Positions 8,326 through 17,479 of a stretch of DNA of 58,825 bases are shown piece after piece. The notes beneath the pieces are model-generated. The model worked only from the letters and a program-made list of their open reading frames with translations, did not search any database and had not been told where the DNA came from. Made by a program: the position numbers and the translations under genes. This DNA is from Rothia nasimurium (GTDB lineage: Bacteria > Actinomycetota > Actinomycetes > Actinomycetales > Micrococcaceae), in NCBI RefSeq assembly GCF_004569295.1, contig NZ_SPQC01000012.1, positions 1-58,825 of the forward strand, read 5' to 3'. Every line of letters begins with the position of its first letter. Position 1 is the first letter of the stretch.

Positions 8326-8749
8326 GGTTTTCTCCGTATTAAGTGTGCGAAGGGTAGATACCCCCTCTGCCTGGTCTGGGGTACCTGCACCTCGGTCTTG
8401 GTGTCGACCAACTCTGCGCTCGTCAGGGTCTACGACTGTGTTGAGGTGACGGGTAGAATTGTTCACTATTGCCCCCGATAATGCAAGTGGAAACTTCATG
8501 TTCTCTCTCAGCGAGTCACAAAGGCCTGACCAGGGCTGCCTCGGGGTAAGAAAAATATTTAAAGCTCTTGCTGAACTTGAGCGAAAACCCCTTGAAAAAC
8601 CGGGTTTTTTCAAAACTTCACCCCTGCCCCCAGCTACTTTAGCTTTCAAGCACAGCTTGAGCCGGTAGTCTTTCAAGTAAGTGTAAAGATTGAAGTGAGC
8701 ACCCCTCTCTGCTGAGGTGGTGCCCGGCCCCATCTAAGGAGACCGAGCA
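8326..8749. other. Divergent intergenic region between DUF4193 and sepH
   Basis: I see no convincing gene in these 424 nt. They must contain divergent promoters for DUF4193 and sepH. A hairpin of TTGAAAAACC with GGTTTTTTCAA (8592-8613) is terminator-like on either strand. The AAGGAGA at 8736-8742 is the sepH ribosome binding site. A 69-codon open frame at 8459-8668 has no family features. Confidence 0.5.
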
Positions 8750-10087
8750 GTGCGAGAACTGCGACTTGCTGGCATTCACGACGACGGTGAAAACCTCGTC
8801 CTCGAATCATCTGACGGCGCAACCTATCTCTTGCCCATCGACCAGAACCTACGGCAGAGCATTGCCCGCGCCCGCCGCATCAGCCCCCTGCGCGGCGGCA
8901 GCGCTAGCGGAGCCTTTGGCCCCCGTGACATCCAGACCCGCTTCCGCCAGGGCGCAACGGTTGAAGAGATTGCCGCAGAGTCAGGGTGGGAACCGGAGCG
9001 CGTGCGCCGCTACGAGTGGCCCATCGTCGCTGAACGCGCCAACGTCATCCAGACAGCCCGCACCGTGGTTATCTCCCCCGCCCCCGGCCAGGGTGGAGCA
9101 GCACAAAGCCTCAACCAGCACATCGAAGCTGTATCTGAACGCTTCGACTTCGCCCAAGCCCCGATGGAGTGGAGCACCTGGCAGCAGGAATCAGGCCAGT
9201 GGACCGTGTCTGTTGATGTAGAGCTGGGTGAGGACGCCCAGGCTAACCTGCCGCGCGGCGTCATGTTCCCCGCCCGGTGGAACTTCAACCCTGCCAACCA
9301 GAGCATCTACGCTTCAAACGAAGCCGCCTACTTCCTCATGGGCCGCGATCACTCCCACGATGCCCCCATTCCAGGCCCGGCCAAGCAGGCAGCAGCTCCC
9401 CAGGAGGAGGCTGCAAGCGACGTTCCCGAGCAGGCTGATTCCGCCACCGTTGGTGTTCAGGTTGCCGAGCCCCGCATCACCCGCGTGAGCATCCCCGAGC
9501 AGAAGGAACAGAACGAGCTGCTCGATGAGCTGACCGCCCGCCGCGGCGTCCGCTCCTTTGACCCTGCCAGTGAACGCAAGCTAGCTGACCTGCTCGAACG
9601 TGCCCGCCGCAGCTCCCGCCCTGCCCCCGTAGCCGAGGTGCAGGCCGAACCTGCCCCTGAAACCGAAGAACCTGCTGCGCCAGTAGCCGAAGAAGCAGCC
9701 CAGCAGCAGACTGCCGCTAGCGAAAATACCTCTAGTGAAAATACCGCAGAGCAGCGGGCGCCTGAGGAGGCTACCGAGAATAGCGCCGAAGCTCCGGCAG
9801 GTCTTGAGGAAGCTCCCCTGACCGCCGAGACTTCAATTGCACAGGGTTCCCTGCCTGATGAGCAGAGCCAGGGCACTGATAGCTCGCCCGTCGCTGTGGA
9901 GCCCCAGCGCGAAGCTGATTCCCAGGATGCTGAGACTCCCCTCGCCGAGGCTGCAGAAGATGCCCCTGAGGCGTATGCCGAGCAGGTAGAAGAAGAGCCT
10001 AAGGCCCAGCAGCCCAAGGCCAGCCGGGCCAAGCGCACCAGCGTACCGAGCTGGGACGACATCATCTTCGGCAACCAGCGCCGCTAA
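8750..10087 (+). CDS. sepH: SepH cell-division protein (DUF3071)
   Basis: SepH is an actinobacterial FtsZ-binding protein that promotes Z-ring assembly at division septa. The DUF3071 domain occupies residues 1-165 and contains a helix-turn-helix-like stretch: FGPRDIQTRFRQGATVEEIA followed by ESGWEPERVRRYEWPI (about 63-99). A long Glu/Ala/Pro-rich linker (about 200-425) follows. The C-terminus ends in RTSVPSWDDIIFG, the short conserved motif of the family. The start is a GTG eight bases after AAGGAGA. A terminator follows at 10113. Length is within the normal range. Confidence 0.9.
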   Translation: MRELRLAGIHDDGENLVLESSDGATYLLPIDQNLRQSIARARRISPLRGGSASGAFGPRDIQTRFRQGATVEEIAAESGWEPERVRRYEWPIVAERANVIQTARTVVISPAPGQGGAAQSLNQHIEAVSERFDFAQAPMEWSTWQQESGQWTVSVDVELGEDAQANLPRGVMFPARWNFNPANQSIYASNEAAYFLMGRDHSHDAPIPGPAKQAAAPQEEAASDVPEQADSATVGVQVAEPRITRVSIPEQKEQNELLDELTARRGVRSFDPASERKLADLLERARRSSRPAPVAEVQAEPAPETEEPAAPVAEEAAQQQTAASENTSSENTAEQRAPEEATENSAEAPAGLEEAPLTAETSIAQGSLPDEQSQGTDSSPVAVEPQREADSQDAETPLAEAAEDAPEAYAEQVEEEPKAQQPKASRAKRTSVPSWDDIIFGNQRR

Positions 10088-10112
10088 ACCCGCCGCTAGC
10101 AGTGCCTGCCCA

Positions 10113-10150
10113 AGCCCCGCGTCCGCCCTTTTGGGGAAGGATGCGGGGCT
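10113..10150 (+). terminator. Terminator of sepH
   Basis: AGCCCCGC (10113-10120) pairs with GCGGGGCT (10143-10150), with inner TCC/GGA pairs, followed by TTGCTCTT. Confidence 0.75.
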
Positions 10151-10348
10151 TTGCTCTTACTGGGATGAAGGCCAAGGGAAGTCGCCGATTTCAAGGGTGT
10201 TTTCGTTAGAGGCACCACAGCACCAGTAAGCTTTCAGCGCGTACACTAGATTTAGATATAGTAATCTCTCTTATTTTCACCGCACCAGCCCACGTCGCAA
10301 CCGTTTCGCACACGGGTAAAGGGCTTAGAAACACTTGATAAGGAAAAC

Positions 10349-11356
10349 GTGCCCCTTCGTTCCCACCAGTCACCCAATTCTGACGATCAGAAGCCCACTG
10401 CCGATGACGCCACCGAGGCGCTACCCGCTCCTGAGCCCGAGGGCGTTGCCGACGATGCGACCGAAGCCCTCCCCCTGGCAAACGGCTACGAGTACGTGAC
10501 TGCCGATAGCGGGAGCACTCGCGCCGTGATTGACGCGGACGACGATTCCTTAGCCTTCGGCCTCATGCGCAACGGGGACGTGGTTGAAAAGCTCACCCGC
10601 GAAGAGCGACGGGCTGACCGCGCCGCTGAAAAAGCTGCGGCGAAAGAGGCCGAACGGGCAGAAGAAGCCCGAAGGCAGGCAGCACTGGCCGCCGCTGCGG
10701 CCGCAGCAGCTGAACGTGACCACCTAGCACCTCCGAATGCAGCAGATGAGCCGGAAGACCGCAAGACCGGCTCAAAGGTCTTCTTTGCGGGTTCCGCGGT
10801 ACTCACCGCCGCAGCTATCGCCCTGGTTGCTGCTTTCTTGCTCCCTCTGAACGACGATGCCTCTCGCCAAACCACGGTGGAGGTAACCCCCAGTCCTACG
10901 GTGGCAGAGGCCAGCTCGTCGGCAGTAGAAAGCTCAGCAGCGGCGCCGGTACCCAGCTTTAACACCAAGGCTCCCACCGTTACGGAGCAGGACGGCGGCA
11001 CCGAAGAACCCGTGGCCCCCGGCAGTGTGCTCTACGCCCCTACCCAAGAGGCCCCCGCAGTCGAAGCAACCCTGGAGCCTACTCCGCTTGAATCAGCGGT
11101 AGAAACCGTCCAGCCCGAGCCCACTCTTGAAGAGACCCCGGCAGCGGAAGAAACCCTCACGTTTGAGCCCACACCGGTAGCTACAACTCCGGCCGAGGTG
11201 GTAGCTCCCACCGATGCGGCTCCTATTGACGAGCCCAGCCGCCCCGTTGAGACCGGCTCTGCCGCCGAGACCGCCAGCGCGGCCAGCCTCCCCACCGCTC
11301 CGGCCGCTGACGGTAGTAGCCTAGCTCCCACCCTAGCGGCAACTACCGGTCCCTAG
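10349..11356 (+). CDS. Single-pass membrane protein with long low-complexity tail, unknown
   Basis: I do not recognise a family. The 335-residue protein has an acidic N-terminus (about 1-80) and a charged Ala/Arg/Glu/Lys helix (about 85-130) that looks like a coiled coil. One membrane segment follows, VFFAGSAVLTAAAIALVAAFLLPL (about 143-167, preceded by KTGSK). The rest is a Thr/Pro/Glu/Ser-rich tail of about 170 residues. The basic side precedes the membrane segment, so the tail is probably outside the cell and may span the wall. The start is a GTG after AAGGAAA. It shares the sepH neighbourhood, but a link to division is only a guess. Confidence 0.6.
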   Translation: MPLRSHQSPNSDDQKPTADDATEALPAPEPEGVADDATEALPLANGYEYVTADSGSTRAVIDADDDSLAFGLMRNGDVVEKLTREERRADRAAEKAAAKEAERAEEARRQAALAAAAAAAAERDHLAPPNAADEPEDRKTGSKVFFAGSAVLTAAAIALVAAFLLPLNDDASRQTTVEVTPSPTVAEASSSAVESSAAAPVPSFNTKAPTVTEQDGGTEEPVAPGSVLYAPTQEAPAVEATLEPTPLESAVETVQPEPTLEETPAAEETLTFEPTPVATTPAEVVAPTDAAPIDEPSRPVETGSAAETASAASLPTAPAADGSSLAPTLAATTGP

Positions 11357-11389
11357 GCGCACGCGGCGAGTCGGGCATCCGCACCGGTT

Positions 11390-12622
11390 CTAGCCGGTGG
11401 GTAGCATCAGCAGGGGCACCTGCGTTTCCTCAAGTGTGAGAGACCCGTGCTGGCCCACCATCTGCAGGGCGTGGGGCTTGTAACGCCGCATGTCGTAGAG
11501 GGCGATAGGTTCGCGAGCAGCCACGATAATATCGCCGATACGGCGGCGGGCCTCGTCAGTTACCGGCTGACCAAAATAACCAGCCTCAAAGAGTTCTTCT
11601 GAGTCAAAGACCCAGGCCTGCTCTCCCCAGGCCTCAGCCCACCGACCCAGGGCGTCCTGGCGGGCAGAAGCGCTGGTGTCCTTCAGGTAGAACTGCACCA
11701 TGCGGGGTTCACCCGCGGTCAGCTCAATGTTATCCAGCAGAGCTGTATCGCCCGAGTAGTCAATGCGATTTTCAGGGGCGATATCAACTATGCCGTGATC
11801 TGCTGTCATCAGCAATAGCACATGCGGGGGCAGCCTACGAGCCAGCGATTTCAGCGCGAGGTTGAGCTCTTCAAGCTGCTCAAGCCACTGGTCAGACCGG
11901 GTACCGAACTTGTGCCCGGCCTGGTCAATTTCCCCCCAGTAGAGGTAGACCAGGGACGGCTTACGGGAGTTCAACAGGCTAGCGGCCAAGGTGGTTCGGG
12001 CGGCATACCCGGCTGCGTGCACGAAGCGTCCGCCCCGCAGTCCAGCCTCGCTCAGGCCGGTGCCGGCATACTTGCTCAGCGACACGGTAGCCACATCCAG
12101 GTGGTTCTGGTAGCGCTCAAAGACCGTGGGGTGGGGCTGCCACTGGTGGGGGTCGACGGTCTTGTCCCAGCCCGAGAGCTGGTTCATCACGGCCCCGGTA
12201 GCCGGGTTTTTCACCTCGTACCCGGCCATGCCGTGGTAGCCCGGCGGGGTTGCTGTTCCCAGGCTACTGAGTGAAGCTACCGTGGTTGAGGGGACGGCCG
12301 AGTGAATCGGGCCGAGCTGGGTGGCTTTCTTTAAGAAGGGGGCATAGGAGCCGTAGGCATTCAGCAGGCTCTGCCCCAGCCCATCGACCATAACCAGGCA
12401 GACGCTGCGGTAGCGGGTAGGGTCAACCCCGGCGGCACGCAGGCGGTCTGCCAGGCCGAGCAGGTCGTGACGTCCTGCCCCGTGCAGGGGGTGCGGGTCG
12501 GGGGTGATAGACCCCTGGGCGACCAGGGTGCCGCAGGATTCGAAGAGGTCAGCTAGGTTGTTGCCGCCGTAGCCGGGTTCGGTGGGTAGGGCGTTACCGC
12601 AGTAATCGGTCAGGACGCTCAT
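11390..12622 (-). CDS. Nucleotide pyrophosphatase/phosphodiesterase-like protein (alkaline phosphatase superfamily)
   Basis: This 410-residue protein has the type I phosphodiesterase/NPP fold of PF01663. Metal and nucleophile positions are visible: LVMVDGLG (Asp80), HSAVPSTTVAS (Thr113/114, nucleophile region), YWGEIDQAGHKFG (Asp and His), MTADHGIVD (Asp-His) and GQHGS near the C-terminus. It probably hydrolyses a phosphodiester or nucleotide with two zinc ions; the substrate is unknown. There is no signal peptide, so it is probably cytoplasmic. Its ATG is 1 nt downstream of the DUF5998 stop, so the two form an operon. I recall this pair next to sepH in other Micrococcales. Confidence 0.85.
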   Translation of the reverse strand: MSVLTDYCGNALPTEPGYGGNNLADLFESCGTLVAQGSITPDPHPLHGAGRHDLLGLADRLRAAGVDPTRYRSVCLVMVDGLGQSLLNAYGSYAPFLKKATQLGPIHSAVPSTTVASLSSLGTATPPGYHGMAGYEVKNPATGAVMNQLSGWDKTVDPHQWQPHPTVFERYQNHLDVATVSLSKYAGTGLSEAGLRGGRFVHAAGYAARTTLAASLLNSRKPSLVYLYWGEIDQAGHKFGTRSDQWLEQLEELNLALKSLARRLPPHVLLLMTADHGIVDIAPENRIDYSGDTALLDNIELTAGEPRMVQFYLKDTSASARQDALGRWAEAWGEQAWVFDSEELFEAGYFGQPVTDEARRRIGDIIVAAREPIALYDMRRYKPHALQMVGQHGSLTLEETQVPLLMLPTG

Positions 12623-12623
12623 C

Positions 12624-13247
12624 TTAGGCCCCTGCCTGCACGGAGCCGCCTGCCGGGGCGGCTACCTGGTTCATTGCTGCCATGTGGGCAGAGCGCAGTG
12701 CGCGGGCGAAGCTCCGGGCCTGGGCGGTAGCCTCTTCCCCATCGGCCGGGGCACTCACGCGCAGGAGCATGTCTTCCCGCGGGCCCATGCCGGTGTAGCC
12801 ATGGTCGGCGTCGCAGGCGGGGTCGGGGCAGTCTGCCGGTTGTACGTCAAGGCGCTGGGAGCCCGTCCAGGCGATCAGCATCGATACTTCTGAGACGGGG
12901 CTACCGGCCCGGTAGTGCTGGGGCTGCGGGTAGGTGTAGCTGATGGTCAGGGTTCGAATACGGCTCACGTGCAGGGTCTCAACCGACACGTGGGCGAGCA
13001 CCTGCTGACCACTTTCGTCGAGGTTCTGATCATCCAGGTGGGCGACCAGGAGCATCTGACCGGCCAGCACCAGCACCGTAATGTGGCGGTGCACCTCGTT
13101 CTGGTCAAAGTGGGTCTCTACCTGAACCAGGTGAGAGGTAGGCACCAGCCCCGCCAGGGCTTCATCGACCGTGTCGAGGACGAGCTCGGGGTAAAAGCCT
13201 GCCTGCTGAATATCCCTGGTGAGGGCTTCGGCTGCGCTGAGGTTCAT
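12624..13247 (-). CDS. DUF5998 family protein
   Basis: The 207-residue protein has an N-terminal helix (MNLSAAEALTRDIQQAGFYP), an RHITVLVLAGQMLLVAHLDD-like mixed fold, and a PADCPDPACDADHGYTG loop with two Cys (about 137-155). The length and arrangement fit DUF5998, a cytoplasmic actinobacterial family that accompanies the sepH/alkaline phosphatase cluster. The function is unknown. It is translated immediately before the phosphodiesterase gene. Confidence 0.7.
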   Translation of the reverse strand: MNLSAAEALTRDIQQAGFYPELVLDTVDEALAGLVPTSHLVQVETHFDQNEVHRHITVLVLAGQMLLVAHLDDQNLDESGQQVLAHVSVETLHVSRIRTLTISYTYPQPQHYRAGSPVSEVSMLIAWTGSQRLDVQPADCPDPACDADHGYTGMGPREDMLLRVSAPADGEEATAQARSFARALRSAHMAAMNQVAAPAGGSVQAGA

Positions 13248-13319
13248 CGTCTCGTCTCTTTCTAGGGTGAATCTGGCCAGTAGGTCTACCCTCCATCTTA
13301 GGTCATGGCTAGGTCACAC

Positions 13320-16148
13320 TTAGCTGCTCATGGTTCGGCGGGCAGAATCGGTGCGCTGCTGGGGGTTGCCCAGGCGCATCTTGGCGCCCACCACCGTGAG
13401 GGTCTCCTGTGAGAGCAGGACGGGGTTGAGTTCAAGGTAAGCAATCTCGGGGTGGTTGTCTTTCATCAGGGCTACCCGGGCGCAGAGATCTTCGAGCAGG
13501 TCAACCCGCACCTGAGGCAGGTCGCCGTCGGCAAAGAGCTTGGCTGCTGCCTTAGGCGAGTGTACCATCTTGTAGACATCCCGTTCGGTCAGCGGTGGGA
13601 TGCGGTGGGCCCAGTCTTCCAGCAGGCTGGTGGCGTCCCCGGCCATGCCGAAAGAGACCACGGGTCCGATCAGGGGGTCTTCGATGCCGGTGAGCACCGC
13701 TGTTTGACCGGCCGGGGCCTGTTTCTGCACGGTGAGGTCGAACCTACCGTAGGGTTCGAGCACGCGGTGCATTTGGGCTATTTCGCTAATGAGTTCGGCG
13801 TCGCTTTCAATGCCCAGGCGCACACCACCCAAATCTATGCGGTGGCGCAGGAAATCGTCAGTGGTTTTCAGGACAACCGGGTAGCCGCCTGCCCGGGCAG
13901 CGGCCTCAACGGCTTCTTCTGCGGTGTCAAAGCCGTATTCGGGCAGCAGGCTAATGCCGTAGTGGGCAAGGAGTTCTTCGGTGGCAGAAGCTGGTACATC
14001 GAGCAGGTTCTCACCGCTCACCTGGGTCAGGTGCTGGGCAATGTCAGCGGCCGCAGCCTTGGGGCTGACGTTCTCGGGAGTAGCCAGACCCCCGGTTTCT
14101 TTCTCCCGCCACTCCACATAGTCCATGACGCTTGCCAAAGCCAATATAGAAGCCCCCGGGGACTCAAAGCAGGGCAGCCCTTCTTGCAGGGTGGAGGTGC
14201 TCTCCCCCGCGGTCTCCCCCTCTGCCGGGGCGGGCGTCCGCTCATCCGGGTCTTCCCAGATTCCGCGAAGGGCTGCGTCAAAGCTGAGCGTGCCGGGGAA
14301 GGCAGCAACCACGGGTTTTCCGGTGCGCTTGCCTGCGCGGTAAAGGACGCGGGCAACGGCCTTGGAGTCGATAGAGTCGCCGGTGAGGAAGACGCCAATG
14401 GCCGCATCAATATCTGATGCTTCGAGGGCGCTGGTTGCCACGTCTTCAAGCACCTCTAGCCCGTTGATACCGTCATCTGTAAGCCTCAGCATGGACTCGG
14501 TCACCCGCACATCGATGTTCAGGGCCTCGGATTTGTCGGCGATAATCTGCCCCAGGGCTGAAGCGTTGGAGAGGATAGCCACGCGCCGCCCATTGGGAAG
14601 GGGCTGGGAGACCAGCACCTGGGCCACGTCGAGCACCTGGTCGAAGGTTTCGGCGCTGATGACCCCAGCCTGCTTGAACATGGCGTCCAGGGCTTCGGTG
14701 GGGGCAATGGAGGTTCGCCCCGAATGCCCGGGAGGGAGCTGCTGGCCGGTCACAGCGTTCTTGGCCACGAGCACAGGTTTGACGCGGGAGAGCCTGCGCG
14801 CGATACGGGAGAACTTTCGGGGGTTGCCGATAGATTCAAGGTAGAGGGCGCAGACGCGGGTTGCTTCATCGTCTTCCCAGTACTGCATGATGTCGTTACC
14901 CGACACATCGGCGCGGTTGCCCGCTGAGACCAGGGACGATACACCGATATTGCGTTTGACGGCGGTGTTAGAGAACATGGCGCCGATAGCTGAGGACTGG
15001 CTAAAGAGGCCCAGGGCACCGGGTTTGGGGTCCTGGGCGCTGATCGTGGCATCAAGGCGAACGTCCGGGTTATTGTTCAGCAGGCCGAAGGAGGCAGGGC
15101 CGATCACGCGCATACCGTGGCTACGGGCCGATTTCACCAGGGCTTTTTGACGGGCGCGGCCGCGGGCCCCGTCGTCCGCGTAGCCGGAGGTGTAGATGAG
15201 GACGCCGCGGACGCCTGCCTCGCCGCAGGCTTCTACGGCTGCGGCTACCTCGGCGATGGGGACGGCAATAATAGCTAAATCTACACGGGCCGGCACTTCA
15301 CCGATGCTGGGGTAAATGGGCACCTCACCGGCAGGTAGCTGATCCTCGTTAACGCCGTAGAGGGCGCCGGTGAATCCGCCTACCACCAGGGTTTTAATAA
15401 CCTTGTGGCCGTTGGCTTCCCAGCGGGGTGCTGTACCAATCACGGCAACGGTGTCGGGGGCAAGGAGCTCGGCGATAGATTTGGCTTCAGCGCGGTGCTC
15501 GCGGGCTTCCGTCACACCGCGGGAGCGGTCGGTGGGGTCGATGTTGAAGTAGACCATGACCAGGCCGTCTTCAAATTCGCGGGAAATCTCGTAGCCCGCG
15601 TCGGTGAAGACATTGAGCATTTTGCGGTTCTGGGGCAGAACTTCGGCGCTGAACTTGTCGATACCGCGCTCGTTAGCAGCTGCCGCGAGGTGTTCTAGCA
15701 GGATTGACCCGATGCCGCGCCCCTGGTGAGCGTCGGAAATCATGAAGGCCACTTCAGCCTCCGTGGGGTTGTGAGTGCGGTCGTAGCGGCCGATGCCAAT
15801 CATTTCATCGCCCAGCATGATGACGAAGGCAACCCGGTTATTGTGGTCCACCGTGGTGAACCGGGTCAGTTCTTTGTCGCTCAGGGTGGGTTTGTGGGTG
15901 AAGAAACGCAAATAGATGGTGCGCTCTGACTGGCCCGCGTACATTTTTTCGAGGGCTACCCGGTCGGTGGGGACGACGGGGCGCAGGTTGGCGGTGGCTC
16001 CGTCGCGCAGGACGACATCCGCCTCCCAGTGGGCCGGGTAGATAAAGGGGATTTCGTCGGTTGTGGGGTGGGCTGGGTCAGCCGGCGTGAAACGCGGGGC
16101 CTGGTCGTCCTGCTCGTAGCGGCCTGCGGGTGCTTCTGATTCGGTCAC
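13320..16148 (-). CDS. GNAT acyltransferase fused to NDP-forming acyl-CoA ligase domains
   Basis: A 942-residue multidomain protein. An N-terminal GNAT domain (about 40-205) has the acetyl-CoA loop HQGRGIGSILLEHL. A CoA-binding domain follows (about 230-330: AVIGTAPRWEANGHKVIKTL). Next is a succinyl-CoA-ligase-like region (about 370-660: LFSQSSAIGAMFS, LSNASALGQI). A C-terminal ATP-grasp lies at about 700-925 (GGYPVVLKTTDDFLRHR, YLELNPVLL). It resembles Pat/PatZ-type lysine acetyltransferases that silence acetyl-CoA synthetase, but here GNAT comes first, whereas it is C-terminal in E. coli PatZ. Whether the ligase half is active cannot be settled from sequence. The start is a GTG. Confidence 0.85.
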   Translation of the reverse strand: MTESEAPAGRYEQDDQAPRFTPADPAHPTTDEIPFIYPAHWEADVVLRDGATANLRPVVPTDRVALEKMYAGQSERTIYLRFFTHKPTLSDKELTRFTTVDHNNRVAFVIMLGDEMIGIGRYDRTHNPTEAEVAFMISDAHQGRGIGSILLEHLAAAANERGIDKFSAEVLPQNRKMLNVFTDAGYEISREFEDGLVMVYFNIDPTDRSRGVTEAREHRAEAKSIAELLAPDTVAVIGTAPRWEANGHKVIKTLVVGGFTGALYGVNEDQLPAGEVPIYPSIGEVPARVDLAIIAVPIAEVAAAVEACGEAGVRGVLIYTSGYADDGARGRARQKALVKSARSHGMRVIGPASFGLLNNNPDVRLDATISAQDPKPGALGLFSQSSAIGAMFSNTAVKRNIGVSSLVSAGNRADVSGNDIMQYWEDDEATRVCALYLESIGNPRKFSRIARRLSRVKPVLVAKNAVTGQQLPPGHSGRTSIAPTEALDAMFKQAGVISAETFDQVLDVAQVLVSQPLPNGRRVAILSNASALGQIIADKSEALNIDVRVTESMLRLTDDGINGLEVLEDVATSALEASDIDAAIGVFLTGDSIDSKAVARVLYRAGKRTGKPVVAAFPGTLSFDAALRGIWEDPDERTPAPAEGETAGESTSTLQEGLPCFESPGASILALASVMDYVEWREKETGGLATPENVSPKAAAADIAQHLTQVSGENLLDVPASATEELLAHYGISLLPEYGFDTAEEAVEAAARAGGYPVVLKTTDDFLRHRIDLGGVRLGIESDAELISEIAQMHRVLEPYGRFDLTVQKQAPAGQTAVLTGIEDPLIGPVVSFGMAGDATSLLEDWAHRIPPLTERDVYKMVHSPKAAAKLFADGDLPQVRVDLLEDLCARVALMKDNHPEIAYLELNPVLLSQETLTVVGAKMRLGNPQQRTDSARRTMSS

Positions 16149-16286
16149 GGGGTGCTCCTGGGCGTGCTGGGGGCGCTTTCCCCTATCATAACGCGATTGA
16201 GGTGGAGCTCACAGCCCTATGGTCGCGATGGGCCCTCTCAATGATTAGGGGAAGAATAAGAGCTGCTACAGACCCCCCACTCATTT

Positions 16287-16808
16287 TTAGTAGCTGGTGT
16301 TGCTCTCGATACAGCGGGTGATCGCCTCTTCGTCCCCGGCGTGGGTAATCTCGCAGTTTGCGGTTTCAGCCCCGTTCAGGAACCAGCTCGCCATGAAGTA
16401 GAAGAAGACCGCCACCGGGATGCAGAGAATGCCCAGGGCAATGCCGCCCCAGGCCATACCGGCTGTCTGCCCGTAAAAGCGGGTGCGCGGGTTACGCTTG
16501 CGAGCGCGTAAGGCTTTGATACCCAGCACGATAGCCGCCACCGCAGGAATGAGAGCCAGCAGGGCAAAAACGCCCGCCATGAGCACTACAAGCCAGCTCA
16601 CAATACCCACCGATAGAGCCATGACCGCCTGGTAATAGCCACGGCCTCGCTTGTCACGCACCATTTCTCCATAGGGGCGGCGGTGGGCATCAGGTACCCG
16701 GTACTGGGTAGGTTCGCCGGGGGTTTCGTAGTCCAGCGCAGGGGGCAAAAGGACGCCAGTGCCCGCGGGTGCTTGTGACTGGGGGTAAGCGGGGGGCTGG
16801 GTGCTCAC
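16287..16808 (-). CDS. DUF4190-like membrane protein
   Basis: This 173-residue protein has a Pro/Tyr/Gln-rich cytoplasmic N-terminus (1-60) and then hydrophobic segments: SVGIVSWLVVLMAGVFALLA, IPAVAAIVLGIKAL (about 67-105) and MAWGGIALGILCIPVAVFFYFMASW (about 120-145). A short end carries two Cys (NCEITHAGDEEAITRCIES). The layout fits DUF4190 and the protein at 19882. Those two look like distant paralogues. The function is unknown. Confidence 0.7.
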   Translation of the reverse strand: MSTQPPAYPQSQAPAGTGVLLPPALDYETPGEPTQYRVPDAHRRPYGEMVRDKRGRGYYQAVMALSVGIVSWLVVLMAGVFALLALIPAVAAIVLGIKALRARKRNPRTRFYGQTAGMAWGGIALGILCIPVAVFFYFMASWFLNGAETANCEITHAGDEEAITRCIESNTSY

Positions 16809-16899
16809 GGCGTCCTCTTTCTTCCTAAAACCGTTGGCCCGCTACTGGGCCTTATCTTATGGTCAGCTTACCAGCACCGTCCCCCGCAATCTAGGCAAC

Positions 16900-16942
16900 A
16901 GCCCCGCTTCTACTCACCGCACAGAGGCGAAGAAACGGGGCT
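16900..16942 (-). terminator. Hairpin downstream of the membrane gene at 16966
   Basis: AGCCCCG (16900-16906) pairs with CGGGGCT (16936-16942), with TTC/GAA pairs inside. It sits at the end of the minus-strand membrane gene and upstream of the next minus-strand start. Confidence 0.55.
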
Positions 16943-16965
16943 GGGGCTCGCTACTATTCAGAGGA

Positions 16966-17457
16966 CTAGGCGGTAACCGCTACCTTTTTCAGAGCAATTT
17001 TGATCAGGGCGGCACCGATAAGACCAAGCACGACCCCTAATCCCATGACCAGGACTGATACGCCAAAGGAAACAACCGAGGTGAAGAGAGAAACGCGCAA
17101 GAAAGAAGCATCCATCACCAGGTTGCGACGGGTCTGAAGTTCTTCTGCCAGTGCTTCATCGCCAGCGTCTTGAGCTTCGCGCACCATAGTACCCAGCTCG
17201 GCATAGGTTTTTCCTTCATAAACGGTACCCTCAGCACTCGCAGTGGCATGCTGACGGATAGTTTCTGCCTGAGCGTAAGCAGTCAGGGGGCCTTTAACAT
17301 CCTTACCGGCAAAGGCGCCGCCCATAAATTCAGAATCGGCGGGTACACTAATGCGCTCTTCCGCGAGCTGGTTACTAACTGTAACCCACACGGTGGCACC
17401 CCCAATCAGCATGACGATGGCGGCAAGAATCGATACAAGCCCGGCAAGGCGTGGCAT
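16966..17457 (-). CDS. Two-pass membrane protein, unknown
   Basis: I do not recognise the family. From the ATG at 17457 (MPRLAGLV, with GAAAGGG upstream) the protein has 163 residues. It has an N-terminal membrane segment (about 4-26), a soluble loop of about 85 residues (EERISVPADSEFMGGAF, ETIRQHATASAEGTVYEGKT), then two C-terminal hydrophobic helices (about 112-155). The loop should be extracytoplasmic. The frame stays open upstream to 17493, but that extension would overlap the regulator fragment and lacks a ribosome binding site. Confidence 0.65.
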   Translation of the reverse strand: MPRLAGLVSILAAIVMLIGGATVWVTVSNQLAEERISVPADSEFMGGAFAGKDVKGPLTAYAQAETIRQHATASAEGTVYEGKTYAELGTMVREAQDAGDEALAEELQTRRNLVMDASFLRVSLFTSVVSFGVSVLVMGLGVVLGLIGAALIKIALKKVAVTA

Positions 17458-17479
17458 GGTAGCCCTTTCAAGAAATGCT

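Noticed and set aside
8026-8733. 235-residue version of the DUF4193 gene
   Set aside because: The upstream part has no family resemblance, and MATDYDAP at 8325 with GGAGAA upstream is the family start.
13452-14417. Long plus-strand open frame of 321 codons
   Set aside because: It is antisense to the GNAT/CoA-ligase gene, which has clear domains across the same region.
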